Below, piece after piece: positions 44,101 to 52,821 of a DNA stretch of 64,000 nucleotides. The DNA is from Paenibacillus turpanensis (GTDB taxonomy: Bacteria; Bacillota; Bacilli; Paenibacillales; YIM-B00363), in contig NZ_WTLI01000012.1 of NCBI RefSeq assembly GCF_011421635.1, forward strand, positions 1-64,000, read 5' to 3'. Numbering within the stretch: position 1 is the stretch's first letter; each line of letters opens with the position of its first letter. The notes under the pieces are model-generated. The model worked only from the letters and a program-made list of their open reading frames with translations, ran no database searches and was not told the origin of the DNA. Both the position numbers and the translations under genes were made by a program.

Positions 44101-44988
44101 TTACCGCCTTTCGGCAGTGCGATATTGTTTCAACAAAGTTAGAAACTGGGTAAGATCCTCCAAGCTTCGCAGACGGGCATCCCATGGCGTTTCGTCCGCG
44201 CTTTCGTAAGGCGAAACCCAGACGCAGCGTCCGCCGAGCTGTTTGATTGGATACAGATCATTCCAAGAATGATCGCCGATCGTCAATATTCGCTGCGGCG
44301 AAATGCCAGCCGCAGCGGACAGCGCAGCCGCATATTGGTCCGCGCCGTGAGGCTTGCCGCCGCCGTACACGACTTGGTCGAAAGCGTCCGCCAAGCCGAG
44401 CCGCTCGACAAAAGGAATGGCGGTGGGACCGGGAGAATTCGTCATCAGCGTCAAATGAACATGCCCTCGCAGGCTGCGGACCGCTTCCGCGGCATCCCGG
44501 CAGCGGGCGAATGTTTCCTGATCCGTCGCCATATCCTCGCGGATCCGGTAAAACGCATCGCGCCTGCGGGGCTCCGGCACGCCGATGTGGGAGGCGATGG
44601 CGCCGACCACACTCCACGCATCGCCGAGATACTGCACCTCGTCGAGCGAGTGCTCGGCCATGTGCCTGAGGCGGCTTTGCCCCGGATCGCCTTCCCAAGA
44701 GAAGGCGTCCTGCACCGCGCCTTGGCTGTGGCGAAGGCCGAGCCGCTCCGCTCTGCTGTAGAAATGCCCGATGCGCAGCGGATGCGCGCCGCTTAAGATT
44801 CGTTCGGCTTCGTCCTGCCAATGGGAGGCCTCGCCTGCCCACTCCGTGCCTTCCAGCAAATATTCAATATATTTGCGGTAAAACTGCTCGTCCTGATACA
44901 GCGTTCCGTCAAGGTCGAACAGCACCGCTTCGATCTCCTGCAGCCAATCCCATGTCTTGTCAGTTGTTTGCTTCACTTGCTCCGTCAA
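44101..44988 (-). CDS. HAD-family phosphatase
   Basis: 295 residues. Motif I DLDGTL gives Asp25 nucleophile and Asp27 acid/base; motif II TNS, motif III Lys in GGGKPHGAD, motif IV GDHSWND. Large helical cap between 40 and 180. Such enzymes remove phosphate from sugars, glycerol phosphates or nucleotides. TTG start at 44988 after GGAGTGAGG. Third gene of the operon; probably the step after import and cleavage of a phosphorylated substrate. Confidence 0.85.
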   Translation of the reverse strand: MTEQVKQTTDKTWDWLQEIEAVLFDLDGTLYQDEQFYRKYIEYLLEGTEWAGEASHWQDEAERILSGAHPLRIGHFYSRAERLGLRHSQGAVQDAFSWEGDPGQSRLRHMAEHSLDEVQYLGDAWSVVGAIASHIGVPEPRRRDAFYRIREDMATDQETFARCRDAAEAVRSLRGHVHLTLMTNSPGPTAIPFVERLGLADAFDQVVYGGGKPHGADQYAAALSAAAGISPQRILTIGDHSWNDLYPIKQLGGRCVWVSPYESADETPWDARLRSLEDLTQFLTLLKQYRTAERR

Positions 44989-45005
44989 AACCTCACTCCG
45001 TTCCC

Positions 45006-45890
45006 TTATCCTTTAATCCCTGTTGCGGCGACTCCCGTATGGAACCAGCGCTGCGCTGCAAAGTACAGCCCGATAATCGGCAGCACCGTAAAGGTCGCAG
45101 CAGCCATCAGGTGATGGTAATTCGGGCCTTCCTCACTGACAAAATACAGCAGTCCGACCTGCAGCGGTCGCAGCGATTCGCTGGATGTGATCAGCAGCGG
45201 CCACAGCACGCCGTTCCACTTGCCGATAAACCCGAGCAGCGCCGCCGTAATAATACCAGGAGCCGATAGCGGCAGCAATACGCTCCACAGGTAACGGAAG
45301 TGACCCATGCCGTCAACTTGAGCAGCCTCCCAGTACTCTTTTGGCACCGAAAGGAACGATTGGCGCAGTAAAAAGATCGAGAAGGCGTCCGCCAGAAAAG
45401 GCAGCATCATGCCCATATAGCTGTCGTAAAAGCCTTGCCCGCCTTCGCCAAGCCAGTCGTTTCCGCCTGCGAACGGAATGTGGCGCAGCGTGACGAAATT
45501 CGGGACCAGCGTAATATCGTAAGGAATCATCATCGTCGACAGCACCAGCAGGAAAATGAGCTGACGCCCGCGATAGGCGAAATGCGAGATCGAGTATGCA
45601 ATCGGAATGCAAATCGCAAGCTGAAGCAGCGTCCCGAGCCCGGCAATAATGATCGTATTGTAAAAATAGCGCCCGAACGTCGATTCCGGCTTCATCCAGG
45701 CATGCGCGTAATTTTCAAGCAGCCAGGATTCCGGAATAATGACCGGAGGGAGCCGGTTGATTTCCTCCGCCGACTTAAACGAGGTGAGCAGCATCCAAAT
45801 AAAGGGGAACAGCGAGGCCGCCGCAAAAGCAAGCACGAGTAAGGTCGCGATGGTCCACCATACGCGGGAGCTTGCGGATGTTCTAGTCAT
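45006..45890 (-). CDS. ABC transporter permease (UgpE/MsmG type)
   Basis: 294 residues, six helices, with the EAA loop (EYWEAAQVDGMGHFRYLWSVLLPLSAPG) that docks the ATPase. LITSSESLRPLQVGL and RWFHTGVAATGIKG at the end are typical of the inner-membrane sugar/glycerol-phosphate family. ATG behind GGAGGGA. Pairs with the upstream permease. Confidence 0.9.
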   Translation of the reverse strand: MTRTSASSRVWWTIATLLVLAFAAASLFPFIWMLLTSFKSAEEINRLPPVIIPESWLLENYAHAWMKPESTFGRYFYNTIIIAGLGTLLQLAICIPIAYSISHFAYRGRQLIFLLVLSTMMIPYDITLVPNFVTLRHIPFAGGNDWLGEGGQGFYDSYMGMMLPFLADAFSIFLLRQSFLSVPKEYWEAAQVDGMGHFRYLWSVLLPLSAPGIITAALLGFIGKWNGVLWPLLITSSESLRPLQVGLLYFVSEEGPNYHHLMAAATFTVLPIIGLYFAAQRWFHTGVAATGIKG

Positions 45891-45970
45891 GACTTCCCTC
45901 CTGCTAATTGGTTTCCGTTACCAAGGTGATGAATATCGAGCGAATCACAAGCCGTGCTATCGAACTGCAA

Positions 45971-47044
45971 TTAATGCTGGTAGTGCACCTTTTTCTCGCC
46001 AAAACGGTACTGGATCCAGGTCAGCGTCAGCACAATCGTAAACAGCACCATCGAAACAGCGGCGGCGTAACCCACCTGACCGTATACATAGAAGCTGCGG
46101 AAAATGTACAGCGGCAGCGACATCGTCGTACCGAGCGGGCCGCCTTCGCCCCCGGAGAATACATAAAACGTGTTAAACGACTCGAACGCGCCGATCACCG
46201 ACACGATCGTCAGCAAGAAAAGCATCGGCGACAGCAGCGGCAGCGTCACGTGGCGCATAAGGTGAACCGTGCGCGCACCGTCGATCTTCGCCGCTTCATA
46301 CAGGTCGGCCGGCACATTGCCGAGCCCGGCCAAAAAGATCACGATGTTAAAGCCGATGCTGTTCCAAATCGTGAAAATCATAATGACAATGAGCGCATAG
46401 GTCGGCCCGCCAAGCTGCGCCGGAAGCCATTCCGGCCAAGTGCCGCCGAACGCCGTAACGAGCTTCATCCCCACCGGATCGGGATCGCCGAGCCATTCCT
46501 GCTTCGGCAGCCCGAAGCGTTCCAAGGCTCCGTTAGCCACGCCGACGCTCGGGTGGAAAATCCATTTAAACACCAGTGCCGCAGCCACCTGAGAGGTGAT
46601 GTACGGGAGGAAGAAGATCGTGCGCAGCGCGCCCATGCCTTTTCGCTGTTGAAATAGGTAATAAGCGATGAAGAATGAAATCATGATCGCCGGAGGAATA
46701 GTGCCGATGGCATAATATAATGTAACGAGCAGGCTTTGCCCGATCGGGCCGAGCTGCCAGCCGAAGGTAGGGTCCTTATAGATCAGGTCCTCTGTAAAAA
46801 TCCGGACATAATTGCCGAGGCCGATAAACTGCTCCGGCACGAAGCCCCATTTCCAAAGCGAGATCCATGTGCCGAATAAGAGCGGCCAATAGCGGAAGAG
46901 CACGAGCAGCAGCAGAGCGGGCAGGGCGTAAGCGATCCCGATTAACGCCTGCCTGCGTTTCAGCTTGGAGGTACGCAGCCGTTTTTTAGGCTCGGTCTTC
47001 CGTTTGGCGGGGTTCAGCTCCAGCGCGATGTTGCGGAAAAGCAT
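45971..47044 (-). CDS. ABC transporter permease (UgpA/MsmF type)
   Basis: 357 residues, six core helices after a basic N-terminal tail (KRKTEPKKRLRTSKLKRRQ). EAA loop YEAAKIDGARTVHLMRHVTLPLLSP. First gene of the operon; AGAGGAGA site. An insertion (PKQEWLGDPDPVGMKLVTAFGGTWPEW) between helices is longer than in E. coli UgpA. The region upstream (47045-47249) shows no clear promoter or repeat that I can place. Confidence 0.9.
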   Translation of the reverse strand: MLFRNIALELNPAKRKTEPKKRLRTSKLKRRQALIGIAYALPALLLLVLFRYWPLLFGTWISLWKWGFVPEQFIGLGNYVRIFTEDLIYKDPTFGWQLGPIGQSLLVTLYYAIGTIPPAIMISFFIAYYLFQQRKGMGALRTIFFLPYITSQVAAALVFKWIFHPSVGVANGALERFGLPKQEWLGDPDPVGMKLVTAFGGTWPEWLPAQLGGPTYALIVIMIFTIWNSIGFNIVIFLAGLGNVPADLYEAAKIDGARTVHLMRHVTLPLLSPMLFLLTIVSVIGAFESFNTFYVFSGGEGGPLGTTMSLPLYIFRSFYVYGQVGYAAAVSMVLFTIVLTLTWIQYRFGEKKVHYQH

Positions 47045-47249
47045 GTCCGTTCTCCTCTCTATCTTGGGAATTACTTATAGAATAGAGTTGAAATGTTAAT
47101 AGGAAATTAGGATAATATGTAGGTTTTGTAGAGAGAGTGTTGTGTTTTTTACGTCGTTTTACATTTGTTTCGATGAAACGGGCATGTTTTGCCCGGAAAC
47201 GGTCAATTTAGTGAAGAAAATGTGGATGTCGATGGAAAAATAGAAACAT

Positions 47250-47278
47250 TTGTTCTTAAAAGCGGTTTGTATTATAGT
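47250..47278 (+). promoter_or_regulatory. Sigma-A promoter of the ogt-VOC pair
   Basis: TTGTTC (47250-47255), 17 bp, TATAGT (47273-47278). Confidence 0.6.
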
Positions 47279-47339
47279 AAGTAGTAAGAGGAAAAAATGT
47301 ATAGAACGATTGGACAGGACATTAGGAGGCGGAGGCAAG

Positions 47340-47867
47340 GTGGAAACTATCTATTGGTCGGACGCGGTTTTCGGGGAATGGGAGCTTCAGGCGGCCGCGA
47401 CGGAGCACGGCTTATGCTGGATCGAATTTGACCGCTCCTCTCTGGATTCGCTTCAGCGTTGGGCGGCAAGCGCCGTGCCCGGTGCAGTGCTGGTTCGCGA
47501 CGAAGAGAAGCTGGCGCCTTATCTTGCGGAGCTGCGGGAATATATCGCAGGGGAGCGCATCTCGTTTACCGCGCCGCTCGACCTTCGAGGCACCGCGTTT
47601 CAGCGGAAGGTATGGGAGCAGCTTCGCGAAATTCCGTACGGCGCAACCTGCAGCTATGCGGATATTGCGCTGGCCATCGGTTCGCCCAAGGCGGTTCGTG
47701 CCGTCGGTGGGGCCAATGGGAGGAATCCGGTGCCGATTATCGTTCCCTGCCACCGCGTCATCGGCAAGAACGGCACTCTCACCGGTTATTCCGGCGGGCT
47801 GCATTTTAAGGAAAGGCTGTTGAAGCTGGAGCGGGAAGGTGCAGGAGGTGCACGGGCGGGTCTATGA
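47340..47867 (+). CDS. ogt: Methylated-DNA-protein cysteine methyltransferase
   Basis: 175 residues. Suicide repair of O6-alkylguanine: the acceptor Cys is in PIIVPCHRVIG, preceded by the HTH region IPYGATCSYADIALAIGSPKAVRAVGGANGRNP. GTG 47340 behind GGAGGCGGAGG. Ends with ATGA, overlapping the next start by 4 bp. Stands as Ogt rather than Ada because there is no N-terminal zinc domain. Confidence 0.93.
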   Translation: METIYWSDAVFGEWELQAAATEHGLCWIEFDRSSLDSLQRWAASAVPGAVLVRDEEKLAPYLAELREYIAGERISFTAPLDLRGTAFQRKVWEQLREIPYGATCSYADIALAIGSPKAVRAVGGANGRNPVPIIVPCHRVIGKNGTLTGYSGGLHFKERLLKLEREGAGGARAGL

Positions 47868-48259
47868 TGAAGGTGCAGGGCTTTAACCATATTACTCTTA
47901 CGGTGAGCAGCTTGGAGCGATCGTTATCTTTTTATGTAGATATTCTCGGAATGCAGCTCGTTCATCGGGGGGCAAAGGATGTGTATCTGGAATGGGGCAG
48001 CGCATGGGTATGCCTGCTGGAGAGGCCGGATTTGGGGCGGGCAGCTGAGCAGCAGCTTGGAGTGGACCATGCGGCGTTCACGATTGCAGAGGAGCATTTT
48101 GACGAGGCGGTTCAGGTGCTGCAGGACAAGGGAGTAACGATTGTTCGCGGGCCGATTAATCGCGGGACAGGGATGGCCGTTAATTTCCTTGATCCTGATG
48201 GGATCCAGCTGGAGCTGCATACGTCGACGCTGGCGGATCGGATGAAGGTTTGGTCTTGA
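47864..48259 (+). CDS. VOC metalloenzyme, FosA/FosB-like
   Basis: 131 residues, two beta-alpha-beta-beta-beta modules. Metal ligands by alignment to Fos proteins: His in GFNHITLTV, His in GVDHAAF, Glu in QLELHTSTLADRM. YLEWGSAWVCLLERPD matches the FosA/FosB central strand, and the DPDG-ELH-L-DR tail is very Fos-like. FosB attaches bacillithiol or cysteine to fosfomycin. Substrate here unproven; a general glutathione/bacillithiol-S-transferase-like role is possible. Coupled to ogt. Confidence 0.7.
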   Translation: MMKVQGFNHITLTVSSLERSLSFYVDILGMQLVHRGAKDVYLEWGSAWVCLLERPDLGRAAEQQLGVDHAAFTIAEEHFDEAVQVLQDKGVTIVRGPINRGTGMAVNFLDPDGIQLELHTSTLADRMKVWS

Positions 48260-48277
48260 TAGGAAGTGTCTTTGAAG

Positions 48278-48306
48278 CACGCGGGCGATGACCTGCGTGT
48301 TTTTTC
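48278..48306 (+). terminator. Terminator after the VOC gene
   Basis: CACGCGGG (48278-48285) with CCTGCGTG (48292-48299), one G-U, then six T. Confidence 0.85.
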
Positions 48307-48445
48307 TTATTGCCAAAAAGGTGCCGGAGCATGGATACTGTATGGTAAGATTTTTTAAAAGAAGCTGAGATTGGATTTCGTGATTTGCTGTGTTGGACAT
48401 TAATTGTGGATAACTTCGGTTCGCGAAAACGGGGAGAGCAGAAAC

Positions 48446-50101
48446 GTGAATCAATGGACAAAACGGTTCTTTTGGATAGATCGAAAAGGTGTGCTTGCAA
48501 TGGGAGTTATGGCAGCTGTGCTGCCTTCTCTATTGGCTATTGCAGGTGCGGTGACGTTGGCGTGCGGGGGGAAGCTGAACATACTGACTACGCTGCTCGC
48601 CATGGCGGGTACGGCTGCTGCGGGTTGGAGGTTTGCGGGAAAGGAGCAACGGAAACGAGCTTTGGCCTGCTTCGGTTTGCTGCTTTTGTTTGTGGGGCTC
48701 GCGTCCTGGTGCGTGTATGATTTGTCGTATGACGGACAGGCGTACCATCAAGAGGCGGTTATTCAGCTTGCGGGAGGCTGGAATCCCTATGGGGACGCCC
48801 CTCTGCAAGAGGATACGAAAAATCCGCCGTGGGTATGGATTAATCATTACGCCAAGGGGCCATGGCTGGCTGCCGCTGCTATTTACGCTGCAACGGGATT
48901 CATTGAGATGGGGAAAGCGATTAACCTTCTGGCGCTTGCGGCATCCGGGCTGCTTTCCTATATTGTGCTTCGCGAAAAGCTTTCCGCAAGAGTTTCTGGT
49001 ATTGGCGCTGCGTTGATCGCCTTCAATCCGGTGAGCTTGAATCAAGTGTTCACGTATGGAAACGATGGGCTCATTTCTTCGCTTATGATTGTTTTGGCAG
49101 CTCTCTTGGCTCTTGCTTACTGGAAAAGCCGCGCGATGCTGATCCCTGCGACCTTGGTCGTCCTGTTGCTAGTAAACATCAAGTTTACGGCGGTTGGTTA
49201 CGCGGGACTAATTTGCGCTCTTTATGTCATTACGCTGATGCTTGGCCGAAAAAAGCGGGTTGTCCCCGTTGTTGTGCTGGCATTGGCCGGAGGTGTGGGG
49301 CTTGGGGTGCTGGGGTATAACCCCTACGTGACGAATTGGCTGGATCACGGCCATCCGTTTCACCCGCTGGCGGGGAGCGAAAAGGTCGATATTATCCGCT
49401 CAAATATGCTGCCGGCCTATGTAGATTTACCGGTTTGGGAGAAAACGGCGCTGTCTTGGTTTGGGGAATCGAGCAACCGGTTTGGCGAGTATCCGAGGCT
49501 GAAGGTTCCGTTCGCGGTGCTTCCTTCGGAGCTTGCGGCCATGGCCGGCGGAGACACGCGGATCGGCGGTTTTGGTCCGTGGTTTGGCGGGACGTTATTG
49601 CTTTCTGCCGTGCTGCTGGCCGCCGGGTGGCGAGGGATGAACCGCAGCGCAAAAAGAGCGTTCCTTCTATTTATGGCGGGATTACTTGCCTTAATCTTTG
49701 TAAATCCGGAGCCGTGGTGGGCCCGTTATGTACCGCACGCTTGGCTGCTTCCGCTAGCTGTTTGGCTCTGGATGATGGCGGGAGAACGCTTGGGTTCGTT
49801 TGGGATGAGGCTTAGAAGCATGCTCATCCTTGCGATCACGGTTAATGCGCTGCTGGCGACGCTGCCGACCGTCGGCTACACGGCATATCAGAATACGGCG
49901 TTGCGCTCGGAGCTTGGAGCATTGCGGCAGCAGGTGCAGGTGTCAGGCGAACATGCTGCGATTGAAGTGATGTATCGAAATATGGCATCGAATCGGGTGA
50001 GGCTTGAGGAAGCGGGAATAAGAACAAAGGTAACGACGCTTGACGGCTGCGCGTCGCAGGTAGTGCTGACCTCATCGGATACGGTTTATTGTAAGCCGTA
50101 A
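48446..50101 (+). CDS. Polytopic membrane protein, GT-C-like
   Basis: 551 residues and about 12 hydrophobic helices. After helix 2 the extracellular YDLSYDGQAYHQEAVIQLAGGWNPYG contains an Asp-Gly pair in the position of the GT-C catalytic loop, and NHYAKGPWLAAAAIYAATG follows, as in dolichyl/undecaprenyl-phosphate-sugar-dependent transferases. I cannot name a subfamily. A C-terminal soluble tail has a few Cys. GTG 48446 follows GGGGAGAG. No sugar-lipid genes are nearby. Confidence 0.6.
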   Translation: MNQWTKRFFWIDRKGVLAMGVMAAVLPSLLAIAGAVTLACGGKLNILTTLLAMAGTAAAGWRFAGKEQRKRALACFGLLLLFVGLASWCVYDLSYDGQAYHQEAVIQLAGGWNPYGDAPLQEDTKNPPWVWINHYAKGPWLAAAAIYAATGFIEMGKAINLLALAASGLLSYIVLREKLSARVSGIGAALIAFNPVSLNQVFTYGNDGLISSLMIVLAALLALAYWKSRAMLIPATLVVLLLVNIKFTAVGYAGLICALYVITLMLGRKKRVVPVVVLALAGGVGLGVLGYNPYVTNWLDHGHPFHPLAGSEKVDIIRSNMLPAYVDLPVWEKTALSWFGESSNRFGEYPRLKVPFAVLPSELAAMAGGDTRIGGFGPWFGGTLLLSAVLLAAGWRGMNRSAKRAFLLFMAGLLALIFVNPEPWWARYVPHAWLLPLAVWLWMMAGERLGSFGMRLRSMLILAITVNALLATLPTVGYTAYQNTALRSELGALRQQVQVSGEHAAIEVMYRNMASNRVRLEEAGIRTKVTTLDGCASQVVLTSSDTVYCKP

Positions 50102-50138
50102 CCTTTCAAATAAATTACGTTTCGGAGGAAGGTGCAGG

Positions 50139-50531
50139 ATGGCGGCCATCGGTCGAATGAAACAGTGGGCACGGACAGTAAAGAAACAGCTGTACGTGCT
50201 GTATTTTGCATATCGTGACGAACGGACAGGCTGGTTTGCCAAGCTTTTCACTGCATTGGTCGTTGCTTACGCGTTCAGCCCGATCGACTTGATTCCGGAT
50301 TCTATCCCTATTTTAGGCTATCTAGACGACGTCATCCTTGTGCCGCTAGGGGTCATGCTTGCCCTTAAGCTTATTCCGAAAGGAATACTGATCGAGTGCA
50401 GAGTAAAAGCCGACGAGCTGATGCAGCAAGGCAAACCTAAAAATTGGCTTGCCGCCGGGGTCATTGTTTTGATTTGGGTGCTTTTGTTTGTTGGGGTTGT
50501 GATTTGGGGGTACCAATATGTTGGGATGTGA
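50139..50531 (+). CDS. DUF1232 (YkvA-like) membrane protein
   Basis: 130 residues. The DUF1232 core FAKLFTALVVAYAFSPIDLIPDSIPILGYLDDVILVPLG is complete, followed by a C-terminal helix. Family function is unknown. Strong GGAGGAAGG site, 37 bp after the membrane protein gene, so possibly cotranscribed. Confidence 0.88.
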   Translation: MAAIGRMKQWARTVKKQLYVLYFAYRDERTGWFAKLFTALVVAYAFSPIDLIPDSIPILGYLDDVILVPLGVMLALKLIPKGILIECRVKADELMQQGKPKNWLAAGVIVLIWVLLFVGVVIWGYQYVGM

Positions 50532-50538
50532 TGATTGT

Positions 50539-50994
50539 ATGATCGAACTATTTGAATTGAACGACAAGAAAAAAAGCTTAGATGAGCTGACAGCATACGT
50601 ATGGAGTAAGTGGGGGACGACGAGTAATTTTTCATTTTATCAGGACTGTATGCTGCACTCCCTTACCAAGAGCTCCGATGTGCCAAAGTTTTATTTTGCC
50701 GCAGATGGGGAAAAGGTCGTAGGATGCTTTGCCTTATTAAGAAGTGAATTAGTTTCCCGCCAAGATTTAACCCCTTGGTTCGCTTGTTTATTTGTTGAAG
50801 AAGAGTATAGAGGCCATAGCCTTGGGGCGAAGTTTTTACAATATGCAGCAGAAGAAGCTAAGAAGTTCGGATACGAAAAGCTTTATTTAAGTACCTCGTT
50901 AGAAAACTATTATGAGAAATATAACTGGGAGTACATGGCGGATTGTAATTACTTCAACGGGGAGAAGACGAAGGTATATGGTAAGGAGCTGTAA
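50539..50994 (+). CDS. GNAT-family N-acetyltransferase
   Basis: 151 residues. CoA-binding motif region LFVEEEYRGHSLGAKFLQYAAEEAKKFGYEKLYLSTSLENYYEKYNWEYM is typical GNAT (V-x-x-x-x-R-G-x-x-L/G). ATG 50539 is chosen because the start 7 codons upstream overlaps the preceding gene. More AT-rich than neighbours. Substrate unknown. Confidence 0.85.
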   Translation: MIELFELNDKKKSLDELTAYVWSKWGTTSNFSFYQDCMLHSLTKSSDVPKFYFAADGEKVVGCFALLRSELVSRQDLTPWFACLFVEEEYRGHSLGAKFLQYAAEEAKKFGYEKLYLSTSLENYYEKYNWEYMADCNYFNGEKTKVYGKEL

Positions 50995-51012
50995 TAAGAG
51001 AGGTGGACACTC

Positions 51013-51483
51013 ATGCACATTCTTTTTCTTTGCACCGACAATTTTACAAGAAGCATTATTGCGGAATACTGCCTTAAACATTATATCGAGAAGCATTCAC
51101 TAGACCAGATTGCTGTTTCATCGGCCGGTATAAGAGCCACTAGCGATGTAAGTAAATACTCGAAAGTACATTTTGAAATCTTAAAGGACATGGGGATTGA
51201 CGCATCAAGCTGGGGGCGGACTCCGTTTCAAGATTCATTTTTTGAAAAATATGATTTCATCATCGGGATGAGCGAATTACATAGGGAATATATTCGTGAA
51301 CATTATCAGAAGGACATCTATTTGTTTAATGAGCTGTATAAGAGGCAGACAGCTCCTGTAAATATCGGCTCGCCGGACAGTGAGGATTTTGAGGAGCAGA
51401 TGAAGCTGCTGGTGAATTACATCCATGATGCAATGCCGGAGCTTGTAAACAACATTTTGGAAAAGAAGCATCGTGGCTCATGA
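51013..51483 (+). CDS. Low-molecular-weight phosphotyrosine phosphatase-like protein
   Basis: 156 residues. N-terminal FLCTDNFTRSIIAEY is the C-X5-R-S phosphate loop with Cys7 and Arg13, as in LMW-PTP and arsenate reductases of that fold. A candidate general acid is the Asp in GSPDSEDFEEQ. The loop TDNFT is less canonical than TGNTC, so activity may differ. 18 bp after the GNAT gene, same strand. Confidence 0.75.
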   Translation: MHILFLCTDNFTRSIIAEYCLKHYIEKHSLDQIAVSSAGIRATSDVSKYSKVHFEILKDMGIDASSWGRTPFQDSFFEKYDFIIGMSELHREYIREHYQKDIYLFNELYKRQTAPVNIGSPDSEDFEEQMKLLVNYIHDAMPELVNNILEKKHRGS

Positions 51484-51573
51484 TATGTAATTGACGATTC
51501 CTTCGGCTATCAGTATCCGTCCAACAGGTGCGGGGACATGCCCCCGCAGCCTATGGATGGTGGGACGGGTAGG

Positions 51574-52089
51574 CTATTTCCAGTTTTCTTGAATAAACTG
51601 ATCGCGACCCGACTTGTCCCGGTCTTCCTTATAATGCTTCGGGTTCTTTTTATGATAGTCTTGATGATACTCTTCGGCAGCATAAAACGTCTCGGCCGGC
51701 ATAATCTCCGTCACAATAGGCTTCGTGAATAGGCCGCTTGCCTCCACTTCCTTCTTGGATTGCAGTGCCAGCTCACGCTGCTGTTCGTTATGATAGAAAA
51801 TTCCCGTTCGGTATTGCGTACCACGATCATGGAATTGTCCGAATGCATCCGTCGGATCGATTTGCTGCCAATAAAGCTCCAGCAATTTCTCGTAAGGAAA
51901 AAGAGCGGGATCAAACGTGATTTGTACTGCTTCCGCATGCCCTGTTGTCCCCGATTTTACCTCTTCGTAGGTAGGATTCTCCTTCGTTCCTCCGGTATAC
52001 CCTGATACAATGCTGTGGATCCCCGGTAACTCTTCAAACGGCGTGACCATGCACCAAAAGCATCCGCCTGCAAAAGTAGCTTTTTCCAT
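51574..52089 (-). CDS. msrA: Peptide methionine-(S)-sulfoxide reductase MsrA
   Basis: 171 residues. Active-site GGCFWC places the catalytic Cys near 10; [12 protein letters not shown] and [14 protein letters not shown] are conserved MsrA blocks. No MsrB domain is fused. Preceded on the same strand, 18 bp away, by a free-methionine-(R)-sulfoxide reductase, so the pair covers both sulfoxide stereoisomers on free and protein-bound methionine. Confidence 0.95.
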   Translation of the reverse strand: MEKATFAGGCFWCMVTPFEELPGIHSIVSGYTGGTKENPTYEEVKSGTTGHAEAVQITFDPALFPYEKLLELYWQQIDPTDAFGQFHDRGTQYRTGIFYHNEQQRELALQSKKEVEASGLFTKPIVTEIMPAETFYAAEEYHQDYHKKNPKHYKEDRDKSGRDQFIQENWK

Positions 52090-52107
52090 AACGTGTAATC
52101 CTCTTCC

Positions 52108-52593
52108 TTATATGTAGTTCACTAATGTCGTTACAAATTGCTCCAGGCCTTCCTGGTCGTTCTCGTCGAATCTGTTTTTGATGGGGCTGTCGATATCCAA
52201 TACGCCAATGAGCTGGCCGTCTTTGAGAATCGGAACGACGATTTCCGACTGGGAGGCTGCGTCGCAGGCGATATGACCCGGAAAAAGATGGACATCGTCC
52301 ACTCGAATGGTTTCCTTCTTTTGCGCAGCGGTACCGCATACGCCCTTACCGATCGGAATCCTTACACAAGCAGGCAATCCTTGAAAAGGACCAAGGACAA
52401 GCTCCTCCGACTTCAAGAGATAAAAGCCGACCCAATTCACATCGGCTAAAAATTGGTTCAGCAGCGCCGAAGCATTGGACAAATTCGCGACCGAGTCGCT
52501 TTCGCCTTCCAGCAGCGCTGAAAGCTGCTTGATTACCATTTGATAATTTTCCTGCTTACTTCCTGCATAGTCTTCTTTATGAAACATGCTCAT
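52108..52593 (-). CDS. msrC: GAF-domain free methionine-(R)-sulfoxide reductase
   Basis: 161 residues of one GAF domain. The family Cys pattern is complete: GLPACVRIPIGKGVCGTAA and HIACDAASQSEIVVPI; VNWVGFYLL at the start of the core is also diagnostic of fRMsr (YebR/MsrC). It reduces free Met-R-sulfoxide using thioredoxin. First gene of a two-gene operon with msrA. Confidence 0.9.
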   Translation of the reverse strand: MSMFHKEDYAGSKQENYQMVIKQLSALLEGESDSVANLSNASALLNQFLADVNWVGFYLLKSEELVLGPFQGLPACVRIPIGKGVCGTAAQKKETIRVDDVHLFPGHIACDAASQSEIVVPILKDGQLIGVLDIDSPIKNRFDENDQEGLEQFVTTLVNYI

Positions 52594-52821
52594 TCCCGCC
52601 TTATTTTTAAGATAACCTTATTAGAATATCATAGAAATCGCTTAAATAATTGACCGTTGGAGTTTTTTATCTTAAAAGCTCGTTTAGTGTATCCCGTTTC
52701 GATTTATAGTAGGAATATCAAACTATGAAAACCAGTATATGGAATCATGTATATTCATATGCGTTCATGTAATATTTGCCTTGTACACAAACGAATCCCA
52801 ATTTACTCACAGGAGGTTAAC

